The notes beneath the pieces were generated by a model that was given only the letters and a program-made list of their open reading frames with translations, did no database searches and was not told the DNA's origin. Below, in pieces: positions 1-11,076 of a DNA stretch of 64,000 bases. A program made the position numbers and the translations under genes. Origin of the DNA: Mycocentrospora acerina (Eukaryota; Ascomycota; Dothideomycetes; Pleosporales); the NCBI GenBank assembly GCA_022701365.1, contig JAKUHH010000014.1, positions 62,451-126,450 on the forward strand. The letters run 5' to 3'. Each line of letters begins with the position of its first letter. Position 1 is the first letter of the stretch.

Positions 1-3000
1 GATTGAGGCGACCCGAAGGCTTGCTGTGCGTGTCTCTCGAGGTTGAAAACATGTCCGTCTGGGGCGTATGTTTCCCTACCTGATGCCGTCCGAAAGATTC
101 CAGCACCGTGAGTGTGTTGCGAAGTTAAAATAGGGCGCCCATCAGAATCCGTTGTTGAATCTGTCGTGTGGAGGATTGAATTTGACGAATGGGTGAAGCC
201 CTCGCTGTTCGAATTCGGAGCAGCCATGACGAACGAAGCTACGCGTTGTTGAGTGAGAACAGTCGACGGCACGTTCAGCTTGTGCTGGCATGCCCTCCTA
301 TTATCACTACGAACATTTCATATCGGACCTTTCATTGTCGATGCTGTCATAGCGTTAGTCGGCCCCCGGATGACCGGTTCGTCCAGTGTACGGACCAGAC
401 GACGACCATCCGACTGTTTCGCATCATGATAGGGCAAATCTGGACTAAATTACCGTGCTAATGCGGGTAGATCGTATCCACGCCGTCGATCTTACAGGCT
501 GTCAACCTCGGCGCCAAGAACACTCCCTAAGAAGATTATCAGCCATGACGACATGTTGCGGAGGCAAGTGCAAAAAGACCCGTCGTTGAGGAGCCGGGCT
601 GTGAAGAGTTGCGTCTCCACTTGCAAGTGAATTCCCCAGCCACAGTCGCGTCGAGGCGGACGTATCTGCGGACCAAAGCTTGTCTCTGAGACGAAGTCCG
701 CGAGACGACGCTTGCACTTGCCCAAACAGCATCTGCTTCCAACCACTGCGAATCACAAGCTTGCCAAGCTTTTACAGGCACAGAGATGCTCGCGTAGGGG
801 AAATAAGGTTTTGGACATTCTGCAGGCCCCCTTGAGAGGTTAATTTTGTCCTGTCTACCGCAACGCAACGTTGTCGTGGTGATGAGATACCCAACACGAC
901 TACTGTGTTTGGCACACGACAAGGCATCCCAGCCCAGGTAGCAGATGTCCTTGAATTTTAGGTACGCCATGGATACTCACCACCCTGTCTGTACTCAAGA
1001 TCCTTGGGAGCTGACAAGCAAACCAGGCGTTGTGTATTCTCCCACAGTCGCGACCCTAGATGGTCCGGATGATCCGGATGCATGCCTTGGGCATATGCAC
1101 ACGCGAAGATCGTTGGGCGGTCCTTTAGGCATAGTTTGTTCTAGACTCCTTTCCTAGAATTGCTGCTAAAAACAGTCGCTATAAGCTGGTACCATTGCTC
1201 CACAGGCAGTTCCTCCGAATAGTTGTTCCGGTACCCGGCATCCGTTTTCCGGTCACGGCAAAACCCCACATGTCGATAAAATGTGTCTACCTCCACGCAC
1301 GACGACTGCGGAACTCGGTTCCAGCAATCGCCTTGCACAAATCTCTGACGGATGTGTTTGTGTCTGCTCCGAGTGTGCTGCGCCGAGCGCACGTTGTACA
1401 TTTGCTCCCTTGAATTTAAAAGCTACAGGCATCAACACGCTGCATAGATTAACGCCATAACTTAGGGTCCGAAGATACTCGGTCGTCAATCCAAAATATT
1501 CATATCCAGACTAGACCTGCAGCCCATCGTCATGCCGATTTTCTTAGTCAACGAGCCTAGTTTCGTGTGAATCCTTTCACGCAGCCACAACCGAAGATGC
1601 AGGGCGAAAAGAAGGATTCAAAAAATTATTCTCGAATAAGAGCATTCTGGTTTCCCCCAGATTGCTTACCGTCTGTTTATTTACAATGTGTCTTCAAGCA
1701 CAAGGGGTAAAATTAACGCGCATCAACGAAGCATCAACTAGATCATCATCTTTGATTTGCTGTATTGATCCGTCACCTTGAGTCACATCACGACGATGCA
1801 TGTGCGCAAACACAGCACATCACATAGTTCCCATTCGCTTCGTGTAGTTTATGGCACGGTGCTTGCTCAACTGTGCAGCCCGCCTCGTACGAATGTCATC
1901 TAGCATTAGATTTGCAAGCCACTGCTTTCAATTCCCGACTTTGCTAAATCCTTGCTGCACGAGCAAACGTGTCGACGGCAAGACGTAAGATCGGCTAGAC
2001 ACGAGACTCGATAGGCTAGTCGCTGTGGAGCTTTGCAACATTTTTAATGGCTGGATTTGACAAGCACATTAACCACTTCTCAACACAATCTGAAATTCTG
2101 TGGTTCGGCCGGGAAAAACAAAGTACCATCCCACACATACCTACCGTACATGAATACGACTAGTGTTATAGGCCCGTGCGTTAGGGGACTGTAGTAGCTT
2201 ACGTTGGTTGTCTAAGCCCATCTCTGCGTGTCCGCGGTATCAGCCGTATCCGTCAGTCGAGCTGTGTCGTACGAAGCTTCGGACGACGGTACCGGTATCT
2301 CGAACATCCCGAGCACGTCTCAAGGCAGACAGGATGATTATTCCTTTCTCATCTTCTTCTGCCCTCTGTCTTTTTTCTGTGATGACAGCAGCCAATTTCA
2401 GAAACAGGCAGGTGCGCGTTGCGATTTGCAAATAGAATTAATTACTACCGAGTCGGAGATTTTCCGGTTTATACACTTACTCGAACAACGGTTGTTGCCG
2501 AGGGACTGCACAGGTTTAAAGTTTGCAGCGATTGCTTACATCCCTGTTGCAATTGTAGTCAGCTAGTTATGTGAGCAGTCAGCCGTTTGTTCAGCAGAAC
2601 TAGTACCACGATAACACGATCTACAGTAGAGATTCGTTTGACAGGAGTGTCCGTCTGGTACTCTAGCACGATACGCGATAACAGCCCTCGTGACCGTTTC
2701 GTGCTAACTTGACCGACATTTCGGAGGGGGATACGATGTTTCAGCCCTTTGTTTGCTCCCCACTGAATTTAGAGCAAAGTTCGAAACTCTTTGTAAAAGT
2801 GTAAATTTCTGACCGTTTGTCTCGATTCTTGAAGCTAGTATGCGTGCGACCTCCTCGCAAGTGCCAATCATACCAGTGGCAGACAGAGCTGTTCATTTAT
2901 GAAGAGCATAAACTACAAAAGGGCCGACCTTTGTGCTGCTATAAAGAGAAGGCTCAGATTGTTGACTGTAAAGGAGCAAAGACGAATGCTCAAAATGACG

Positions 3001-4757
3001 ATAGGAAGATACTCTCTGCATCTTGAATTGAAGCAAACCAACTTTACTACTATGTTTTGTAGCGAGATTGGAACTTCGCGGTCATATGGTAAGCTTTAAC
3101 AAGCACCATTTTACTCAAACCGCAGCAAGGATATTGGTATCACTTTTCCGTCGACCTTGGGGAACCACGCTCCGTTTTAAACTATGGCCCAGCAAGGTTA
3201 ATCACTAGGCACTCCACTAAGTGTATCAAGACTTCAAAGTGTTTCTCCATTGTTGAGGGAAACGATACATCGAGATATGCGACAGCATCGCTTGTACAAT
3301 GCAAAAACACGTGAATTTCTGTAAACACGAAGAATCTAACAATTATTTTTTTCAAAGAAACCAAGAGCAAGCCAGGTGAAGCCGCGTGTGTTGATTTACC
3401 GAGGCGATTGAGTTTAGTTTTGAGTTGGAGTCGTCTCACCAGGTGTCAAGCTATACTGTCAACAGATGAAAGGTAAGAGATGGCTAGAGTATTACTTTAC
3501 TCACCCGTCTCCATCTTCGCTTCTCAGAAACGAATAGATAAAGATTGAATATCTTTTCCACGTCTCCTCATCCTTGCCACCTTCTCGACAAAGCTGGGAT
3601 ATCGAATACACCAACAAAATCTCCTCAACAAGTAGAGACGCGTTACAGGTATCTACTCTGGCGATTCTACCTCTTTCACATGTAAAAATGACCAAATCAT
3701 CCAAAGAGGGTTAACGGTAGATACGCCATCTTCCCCGAAGATTTATTTTCTTTTTCCGTTTCTACCACTTACCCCTCACCTTCCCGTTTCTCAGCGTGCG
3801 CCTCTTGCCCCCTCTTCTTTCACCCCCCTCACCACTCACCACTCACCTTCCCGCACTCGCGCTCCTTGGCTGCGATTGCAACCACAAGCAACAAAGTCGC
3901 GTGCTTTCCCCTCTCTACGAAAAAAAAAGAAAAGCCATAAACTAACTAGCTGGACACGAGGCGACGGTGCTAATATCTCCACACGGTCCAATAAGACGCG
4001 TAGTTTCCTCGTATTCTTTTCAAGCAAGTCTTGCATCTAACATCACTGTACTGGAAATAAAATAAATATGTTACGTTTCGCTGACTAGTATATTTATTCG
4101 TTGTATTTGTGTGACATTTGAAGTGAAATCTTGGAAGTCTTTCTACTGACCTTCGTTTTTATAACTTTAAATTTTTTTTAAAAAAAATGTAAGCAAGGGA
4201 CAAGCAAAGGAAGACATGAGAGGCTCTGCATGAACATCTGTCACTCCCTCGGAGGAACCTGACCCGTAAGAGTAAATAATGGACAGCAATTTATGGGCTT
4301 TGGTCTCGCAAATGTTGGAAAATAAAAGGATGGCATCATATGGTTACTGTAGTGGAGCTGGAAAAAAGTTTTATAGAATTAGATAATGTATCCGTCTTTT
4401 CCCTTTTCAGTGTCAATTGCGTGTACCACTTCCGCTTCTACCTGCGCGTTTTTGTGTATTTTCAGCCCTAGGCTACCCATATTTTTGATGGTTGAAGCTG
4501 ATAATCACTACGTCATGTGTGATGTTGTTATTTTAATAGTTGTGGTCGGGCTCGCTGAACAAAATACATAAATCAAATTGAGTTGTATGTGGTCTTCGTG
4601 ATTCAAGTAAATCAAAGGCTTTATCCCTATCTATTTGAAAAAAGAGAAGAGATGCCTATTCCTATCCGCCAACGCCAACGCCGTCGCTTATGCATGCCTG
4701 TTTTATCAAAATACACTATTGTACATGTACACATTTCTACATTTTGTTTCGCTTCAC
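1..4757. other. Gene-poor stretch, nothing coding supported
   Basis: No reading frame here has recognisable protein character except a possible acetyltransferase relic at 1141-1401. The longest open frame (539-970, minus strand) shows no family motif and looks random in composition. A pyrimidine-rich tract lies at about 3745-3860 and a T-run/A-run palindrome at about 4170-4188. This is either a long intergenic region or heavily decayed sequence. Confidence 0.5.
1141..1401 (-). pseudogene. Possible GNAT acetyltransferase relic
   Basis: This short minus-strand frame of about 86 codons ends with a segment resembling the C-terminal part of GNAT N-acetyltransferases. It has a DTFYRHVGF-like stretch, matching the family's FYxxxGF pattern, followed by TDAGYRN and a QWYQL segment. 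No acetyl-CoA loop (RxxGxG/A) and no N-terminal half can be found upstream in any frame. If the resemblance is real, only the tail of a gene survives. The call rests on motif likeness alone and could be chance. Confidence 0.25.
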
Positions 4758-5567
4758 TCATCGGTAAATTTCGTCAAACGGCCGTGTGTCTGTAAAGCAG
4801 CTGTCCCAGACTTCATTCACGATTTTGGTTGCGTGGACGTCGTCCTTGACACCTGGGCGCGCCATCATGGACAGCGTAGCACGCCGACGCACACAGTGCT
4901 GCAGCTGTTCTGTGATGCTCCACTGGTTCTTTGTGAAAAACTCACGACTGAATCGACATTCGCCGCTGAGTGTGGAAGCGCGAATCTACACCAGCACGTC
5001 AGCATGTCGTGAGTGATATTGACAACGAAAATGACAACAATGACGTTATCAACAACCAAAAGACGAGTTGAGAAAGAAAGCAAAGCGTACCTCTAGACAG
5101 GCCTGGTGCCGCAGATTCTCAGGCTCGACCTTCCACTTGAGATGATCCCAGGCATGCACCATCTCATGGGCCATGGTATCCTCCTGGTGGCCGCGGTTGC
5201 GGAACTTGTTCGCACACAGCAGTATCCCATGGTCGAGACTGAAGCCTCCCGACTGCTCGTTGGTGCACATGCGACAGATGACGTTCTTGTCGTTGAGGTC
5301 GCCGCCCAGCTTGCCGACCTCGTCACGCATGAAGCGGATGATGGGCGAGTACTGCATCAAATAGTCGCGGTTTGTCTCGCAGCGCTTGCAGATGGAGTCT
5401 GCTTTGATTGTGTCCATTTCAGAAAAGTAGTTTTGCTCGAGGGCGACATCACGGGCGCCCGTCATGCGGCCTAGCATGATGTTGAAGGTGCTGCTCCAGT
5501 TGTAGTAGATGGGGTCGAGTTTCTTCGTGGGGGGTTGGGCGGTGGGGGGCTGCTCAGGTGACGCCAT
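4758..5567 (-). CDS. ATP23: Mitochondrial inner membrane protease ATP23
   Basis: The CDS joins 5567..5091 and 4985..4758 (234 aa, one 105-bp phase-0 intron). ATP23 is a zinc metalloprotease of the mitochondrial intermembrane space. In yeast it matures the Atp6 subunit and helps assemble the Fo part of ATP synthase. The zinc-protease signature HEMVH is at residues 134-138, followed by AWDH. Conserved cysteine pairs (CKRC, CRMC) and a downstream Cys (LLCANKF) fit the disulfide-stabilised family. Exon 2 supplies the family C-terminus, including IRASTLSGEC and an FTKNQW segment. The ATG at 5567 is the one that precedes the conserved region; longer upstream frames run into the repeat-rich promoter. 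It is transcribed divergently from the glutamate 5-kinase gene, 344 bp away. Confidence 0.93.
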
Positions 5568-5614
5568 TGTGTGGGGAGGTGCGGTGCAGGGGCAATTGCC
5601 GTCGGTAGGGCGTG

Positions 5615-5700
5615 TAGCGTGTACTGTGTATTGTGTATTGTGTATTGTGTATTGTGTATTGCGTATGGTGAACGGCGAATGGCGAATGGTGAATGGTGGA
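5615..5700. repeat. Heptanucleotide tandem repeats in a divergent promoter
   Basis: About five to six copies of a 7-bp unit (TGTATTG/GTGTATT) are followed directly by about four copies of another 7-bp unit (GAATGGY, with GAACGGC variants). The array lies between the start codons of ATP23 and the glutamate 5-kinase gene, where the shared promoter or 5' UTRs are expected. It keeps several spurious frames open on both strands. Confidence 0.85.
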
Positions 5701-5911
5701 GAGAGGGTCGTTCTTTCCGTCGCAAAGAAAGTTGGACAGCTGCCCGCCAATCGGAGATAGAGCGGAGTCAAGCCAGTCATAGCATGCCCATGCCCAAGAA
5801 ATCACAACCATGTCCACGACGGCCACGCCCACTCACTCCTTCCCTCTCCATCTGCTCCTCCAGGTGCTCCTCCAAGTGCTCCCCCTCACAGCCGCATCAC
5901 GTGCTGCAGCC

Positions 5912-7592
5912 ATGGCCGTCCACATGCGCAAACTGCCTGGGCAGCTCACCGTCGTCATCAAACTCGGTAACCCCCACCGCGTACACTCCCCGTCTCTCCA
6001 ACCCGACGCACTCACCAACGCCCATAGGCACATCGTCGATTGTCGACGAGAAGACGCACCAGCCGCTCCTCTCCATTCTCTCGCTCATCGTCGAGACGGC
6101 ATGCAACCTCCACGCCGCCGGCCACCGCGTTGTCATTGTGTCCTCGGGCGCCATTGGCGTGGGCCTGCGCCGCATGAACCTCGCGCGGCGCCCCAAGCAT
6201 CTGCCCAAAGTGCAGGCCCTGGCGGCCATTGGCCAGTGTAGGCTCATCAGCCTGTGGGACCAGCTGTTTGGGAACCTGGAGCAGCCGATTGCGCAGGTGC
6301 TGCTGACGCGCAACGACATTGCCGACCGCACGCAGTACCAGAATGCGCAGAATACTTTCATCGAGCTACTGAGCATGGACGTTATTCCTATTGTCAACGA
6401 GAACGACACCCTAGCAGTCACGGAAATTAAGTTTGGAGACAACGACACCTTGAGCGCCATCACGGCCGGCATGGTGCAGGCCGACTATCTGTTCCTGATG
6501 ACGGACGTGGATTGCCTATACGATAAGAACCCGCGCACAAATCCAGATGCAAAGGCGATTGAGGTTGTCGAGGACATTGCCGAACTGGCAGCAGACGTCA
6601 GCTCCGCAGGCAGTGCGTTGGGGACAGGAGGCATGAGCACCAAGATTGTCGCCGCGCGCCTCGCCACCAGCGCCGGCGTGACAACCATCATCACCAAGAG
6701 CAGCAAGCCCGGCAACATCAGCGCCATCATCCGCCACGCCGAGCAGCAGCGCAAGGCGGCAGGAATATCCAGCCGCAACAGCGTCACCAACTTCCCCGAC
6801 GAGAGCGCCCCCATTGCGCAAACTGCCATCATCGACCTTTCCACTTCGACCTCCTCCCTGCAAGACGACACCCCCAGCGAAAGCTCCCCTGTCCCCCTCC
6901 ACACACGCTTCCTGCCCATCTCGCACCCCATCCGTGACCGCTACTTCTGGATCCTGCACGGACTCGCCCCCCACGGAACCCTCTACATTGACCACGGAGC
7001 CTGGGCAGCACTAAACGACAAAGCAGGGCTTCTGCCTGTGGGGATCGTCGACGTGGACGGGCACTTTGCCCAGCAAGAAGCAGTGCGGATTTTTGTTGTC
7101 AAACGTCTACCTTCCTCACACAATAACAATCATCACAATCATCACAATCACGCCTCTCACCCCATTGTTTCCACCACCACCACATCCTCGGCGGCAACAA
7201 CGCCCATTACCCCCCACTCCCCAATCCCCATCCGTACTCCGCTCATACACTCGCACTCGTATTCACACTCAAACTCTCATTCTCATTCTCACTCGCATTC
7301 TCCCTTGTCCCCATCTACCCCCTCTCACAACAGCAGCAGTAACAATAATAATCACAACCAACATCCCCTCTACGAACTGCACAACCCAGCGCCCTTTGAA
7401 ATTGGTCGCGCAGTGGTAAACTACTCTGCGACGGAGATTCGGCGCATCAAGGGCCTGCACAGCACACAGATTCGCGAGGCGCTGGGGTATGCGGATAGCG
7501 AGTATATTGCGCTGAGAGAGAATATCGCCTTTTTTGGTGTCGAGAGGAGTAGGCCTGGGACGCCGAGTGTAGTGGGTGGTGGTGGAGAGTAG
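5912..7592 (+). CDS. PRO1: Glutamate 5-kinase (proline biosynthesis), with low-complexity insert in PUA domain
   Basis: The CDS joins 5912..5966 and 6028..7592 (539 aa; 61-bp intron). The enzyme phosphorylates L-glutamate to gamma-glutamyl phosphate, the first step of proline synthesis, in the cytosol. The amino-acid kinase domain starts with VIKLGTSS across the splice junction. It continues with IVSSGAIGVGLRRM, VNENDTLAVTEIKFGDNDTLS and the GTGGMSTK nucleotide-binding segment. A PUA domain begins near residue 330 (FWILHGL, AGLLPVGI). It is split by about 85 residues (roughly 380-465) rich in His, Asn, Ser, Thr and Pro, then resumes with the expected IKGLHSTQI and GYADSEYIALRENIAF ending. An in-frame ATG at 5810 would add 34 residues that do not resemble the family. 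The insert is unusual, since yeast Pro1 has only a short loop there. Confidence 0.93.
7110..7350 (+). repeat. His/Ser-coding simple repeats inside PRO1
   Basis: AATCATCACAATCATCAC-like, TCTCATTCTCATTC-like and ACAACAGCAGCAG-like runs code for His/Asn-, His/Ser- and Ser/Asn-rich stretches. All remain in frame with the flanking PUA-domain sequence. Confidence 0.85.
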
Positions 7593-7912
7593 TTGTATTA
7601 GTCAGTTGTGAGGACAGTAGGGCGGGAGAAATTTAGACTTTGTACGTTGTGTTTACTGTTGAAAAAATTCATTACGAGACATGTGTCCATGTCTCTTTGC
7701 ATCGTACGCTGGTAATGTCCCGTACTACTCCTATCCAGGTGGTTCAGGCATCCATCCACCTATCCAGCGCCCAAACTCCAAAAGTATGCCAGAGAGAGAG
7801 AACAAACAATAAAAATACGCCAGCCCTGTAGATCAAACTCCTCCACATGCTCCCATCAAACTCCAAAACACCGTCATTAATGCGTCCTTTGCTCAGTCCA
7901 GCTCAGCTCAGC
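7593..7912. other. Convergent intergenic region between PRO1 and Aurora kinase
   Basis: These 320 bp contain only presumed 3' UTRs of the two convergent genes. No further gene is seen. Confidence 0.7.
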
Positions 7913-7920
7913 TCAGCTCT
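7889..7920. repeat. AGCTC pentanucleotide microsatellite over a stop codon
   Basis: Consecutive copies of GCTCA/AGCTC cover the stop codon and immediate 3' flank of the Aurora kinase gene on the minus strand. Slippage here would alter the last residues of the kinase. Confidence 0.8.
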
Positions 7921-9246
7921 CTCGCTCAACGCTACTGCTCGATTTGCCGGCCGATGCACGCTCATTCGCACGGAGACTACCCTTGCAGTGTTTTACAATC
8001 CAAGGGTGCCGCTCAACATCTTCGAGGGCAATACGCTTCTCAGGGTCAAGAACAAGCAACTAATTGTTTGTCAGTAATCTGTACGTATGTGCTTGATTTC
8101 ACTATCATCAATAAACTTACCCTCTTGATCAGATCCCTTGCCTCGGCACTGACGAATCCAGGGACGGTGTACTCGCCCCTTACAATCTTCCTTTGTGTCA
8201 TGGCCTGCGTATCCTCAAACGGCGCCTCACCGACCAAGAATTCGTACGTCAAGACACCCAGACTCCACAAGTCAACCTTCTCCGAGTAGTAGTTGTCCTT
8301 GCCACCGCCGCGAATCATCTCCGGGGGCAGGTAGTCGAGAGTTCCGCACATGGTGTTGCGGCGGTTGTTGGGCGCATGGACACTCCACCCAAAATCGCTT
8401 ATCTTGATCTCGCCGTGGATGCCAACGAGAATGTTCTCAGGCTTAATGTCACGGTGCATGACGTGCTTCTTGTGGAGGTACTTGAGCGCGGCAGCCATCT
8501 GGGCGACGTAGTGCGCGGCCTTGGGCTCGGGGAAGCGCTGCTCGCGGCGCAGGTGCTTGTACAGCTCGCCCTTGCCGGCAAACTCGAGAATCAGGAAGAT
8601 GCGCTTGGCGTCGTGGAAGTGGCCAAATAGACGCAGGATGTTGGGGTGGGCGAGGTGCGATTGGATCTCAATCTCGCGACGGACTTGCTTCTCGACCTTG
8701 CCCTGCTGCAGCTCAGACTTGTGCAGAACCTTGAGGGCGCAGACGAAGCCAGATGCGCGTTCTTTGGCGAGGTAGACGCGGCCAAACTTGCCCTTGCCGA
8801 GGGGCTTGCCAATCTCGAACATGCCAAGATGCCATTGCTTGGGGGTCGAGGGCGACGTGTAGATGGCGGGCTCGGTCAGGGTGCGGCGGTGGGACGAGGC
8901 GAGCTCCGAGGGCCGGCTGGTCGAGGCGGTGATGGTGACTTTGGCAATATTGGCGCCGACGATACTGGCATTCTTGGTGGCGTTTGCAGTGGCGAGCTTC
9001 TGCAGAGGCAGTTTCATGCGGTTGGCGGCAGAGCTCGAGGGGCCGAGGCTGGACAGCGATGTGGTCGTGGCGGTGGAGAGCGAGGCCTGGGACACGTGAG
9101 CTGGGCATTCGAGGAGAGGAGAATAGGGCGCTGTTTACCTTTGCCTTGTGGTATGTCGTCGTCGTTGTCTTCACCAGCTGCTCATCGTTCTCGTCGGTGA
9201 CGGCGATGCGCTCAAAGGCGGCCTCGAGGTTGGAGACGTCGGCCAT
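7913..9246 (-). CDS. Aurora-family serine/threonine kinase
   Basis: The CDS joins 9246..9139, 9086..8121 and 8059..7913 (406 aa; introns of 52 and 61 bp, both phase 0). Aurora kinases (Ipl1/Ark1 in fungi) phosphorylate kinetochore and chromosomal-passenger substrates to correct chromosome attachment. A low-complexity Ser/Thr-rich N-terminus precedes the kinase domain, which begins near residue 126. It shows the glycine loop GKGKFG, ALKVLHK with the ATP-binding lysine, HRDIKPENIL, and the Aurora-type DFGWSVHAPNNRRNTMCGT activation segment with its phosphorylatable Thr. The last exon gives the LDPEKRI and HPWI kinase ending and a short Ser-rich tail. The stop codon lies inside a GAGCT repeat. 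The gene is divergent from TIP41 (304 bp apart). Confidence 0.93.
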
Positions 9247-9550
9247 GGCGGCGGAGAAGCTGCGGGGTTAATAGAGAGTGAGGGCGTGATGGGGTGTGGG
9301 TGTGGATGAGGGTGTAAATGTAGGTGTCGACGTGGGTGAGGTCGCGAGGGTCTTGGCCATGCTGGTTTCAGCGCCAACAAACAAGCGCCGTTGCCAGGAG
9401 CGACCAGCACTCGATCGCCGAACCTCCGTTCCCCCCACCATTGCCATGGCCAGCCCCACACCAGGTCCATCCAGTCGCGCATTGCATTGCCTGGCCGCAT
9501 CAACACCAGAGCATTGCATTGCTCGGCCACACCAACCCCAGAGCATCGCC

Positions 9551-10419
9551 ATGTCGTCGCTGAATGGCGCGCCCGTCGACACGGCAGCCCCCGGCCACGC
9601 CGACACGTCCATCACCAAGGAGGGCTTCACCATCACGACGCGCAAGCTGCCCATCCTCAAGGCCGGCCCCATCGATGACATGACCAAGAGGCTGGGCATC
9701 GCGCCCCCAGAAATGATCTTTGGCGACAACCTCGTGCGCATCGAGCACCCCCGCAGCGGCTGGCACATTGAGTTCAACGCCTTTGACGCCCTGGACCTCG
9801 TCGACAAGACGGGCGAGAACATGTTCAAGGTGAGCTACTCGAAGGAGTGGCAGCAGAACCGGTATCCCTCGCCTTGCCCCTTGACACGCCTCCGCATTGG
9901 TTGACCCCCGCCAGCCAGAAGCAGTTCGAGGACATCAAGGAGGTCGTCAAGCCCTTTGACTGGTCCTACAGCACAGCCTACACAGGCACCGTCCCCCAAA
10001 CCCCCGCCCTCACGCCCACCACGACCCCCATCCCCCTCGCTCTGCTGAGGCGCCCAGACCCCATCCACTTCTTCGACGAGGTCATGTTGTACGAGGACGA
10101 GCTGGCAGACAACGGCATCGCCATGCTGAGCTGCAAGATTCGCGTCATGCCTGCCCGCCTGCTGCTGCTCGTGCGCTTCTTCATGCGTCTAGATGACGTC
10201 GTGCTCAGGATACGGGACACGCGTGTGTACGTCGAGTTTGGCACTGAAGAGGTCATTAGAGAGTATACGGCACGGGAGGAGTCGTATGAGGAGGTGAGAC
10301 GAAAGTTGGCAGCCAGAGGGAGAAAGGACGATGTCCTGGCAATCATGCGTGACCCCAACTTGTTGACGGAACACATGCCTGTTGTAGAGACAAAATTGGA
10401 GGCGCTGAAGCTGAGATGA
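9551..10419 (+). CDS. TIP41: TIP41-like TOR-signalling / type 2A phosphatase regulator
   Basis: The CDS joins 9551..9861 and 9915..10419 (271 aa; 53-bp intron). TIP41 proteins act in the TOR pathway with Tap42 and PP2A-family phosphatases in the cytosol. Visible family blocks are IDDMTKRLGI, PEMIFGDN, IEFNAFDALDLVD and VVKPFDWSYSTAYTGT. The last is followed by a Pro/Thr-rich linker, then HFFDEVMLYEDELADNG and a C-terminal segment with RVYVEFG. The chosen ATG precedes the first conserved block. An in-frame ATG at 9446 would add 35 residues encoded by GCATTGC-type repeats, which look like leader sequence. Divergent from the Aurora gene. Confidence 0.92.
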
Positions 10420-11076
10420 TATTTCCAAGACATTGGGAGTTGGTAGTGAGGCTGTGCGGGAAGGAGCGCTGCGAGAAAGCAGCGTGACAGGCGTACAAAA
10501 GTCAAAAACACGAGGTTGGTCTTGTTCTTATTGTGTTGTCACTTCAACATTGCTAACTCATGCAGTCTATGCATTCCATGCAGTAAAAATATCGTGATTC
10601 AAAAGCAAGTCTAACTCCTCATCACACATTACAATTCACACGATGAGAGTGTGGGTGTGAGTATGAGTACAAATGTAGAAACGATGTTGATTTAAGAGTG
10701 ATTGATTGAAAAACGATAGTCAACAGCCCAAGGAGATAAACACGTGATTACGTGAGCGCTCACTCTTGCGACGCATGACAAAGTGTCTACATGTCACAGA
10801 GATGTACAATGACTACAAAAGAAAGCTCATCCTATGCCACTCATTCAAACTAGGCTTTCTGACAGTATTTGAATCCCGCAAAATACTCAGTCATGTGTTA
10901 AGCTATCATTGATGAAATGTCACACCCTACATACAGTCTCCTAAGCCCAATCACTTCTCGCAAATCTCCCTGGCTCTTATGCCCTACAAAAACCTCCACC
11001 CCAATCTCTATCAGTGATACTCATATGTACAATCACTGATCCACCATACTACTCATCCTCGCCGTCAGTCACACAC
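10420..11076. other. Intergenic, nothing coding seen
   Basis: About 650 bp of 3' flanks between two convergent genes. Only short random frames are present. Confidence 0.7.

Noticed and set aside
539..970. 143-codon minus-strand frame
   Set aside because: No motif, no supported start, odd composition and no splice partners. Treated as chance.
5897..6472. 191-codon minus-strand frame
   Set aside because: Antisense shadow of the glutamate 5-kinase exon.
6485..6995. Two overlapping minus-strand frames of about 150 codons
   Set aside because: Both are antisense to PRO1 and have no family features.
8646..9200. 184-codon plus-strand frame rich in Gly/Arg
   Set aside because: Antisense to the Aurora kinase gene and crosses its first intron. 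Composition is typical of a shadow frame.
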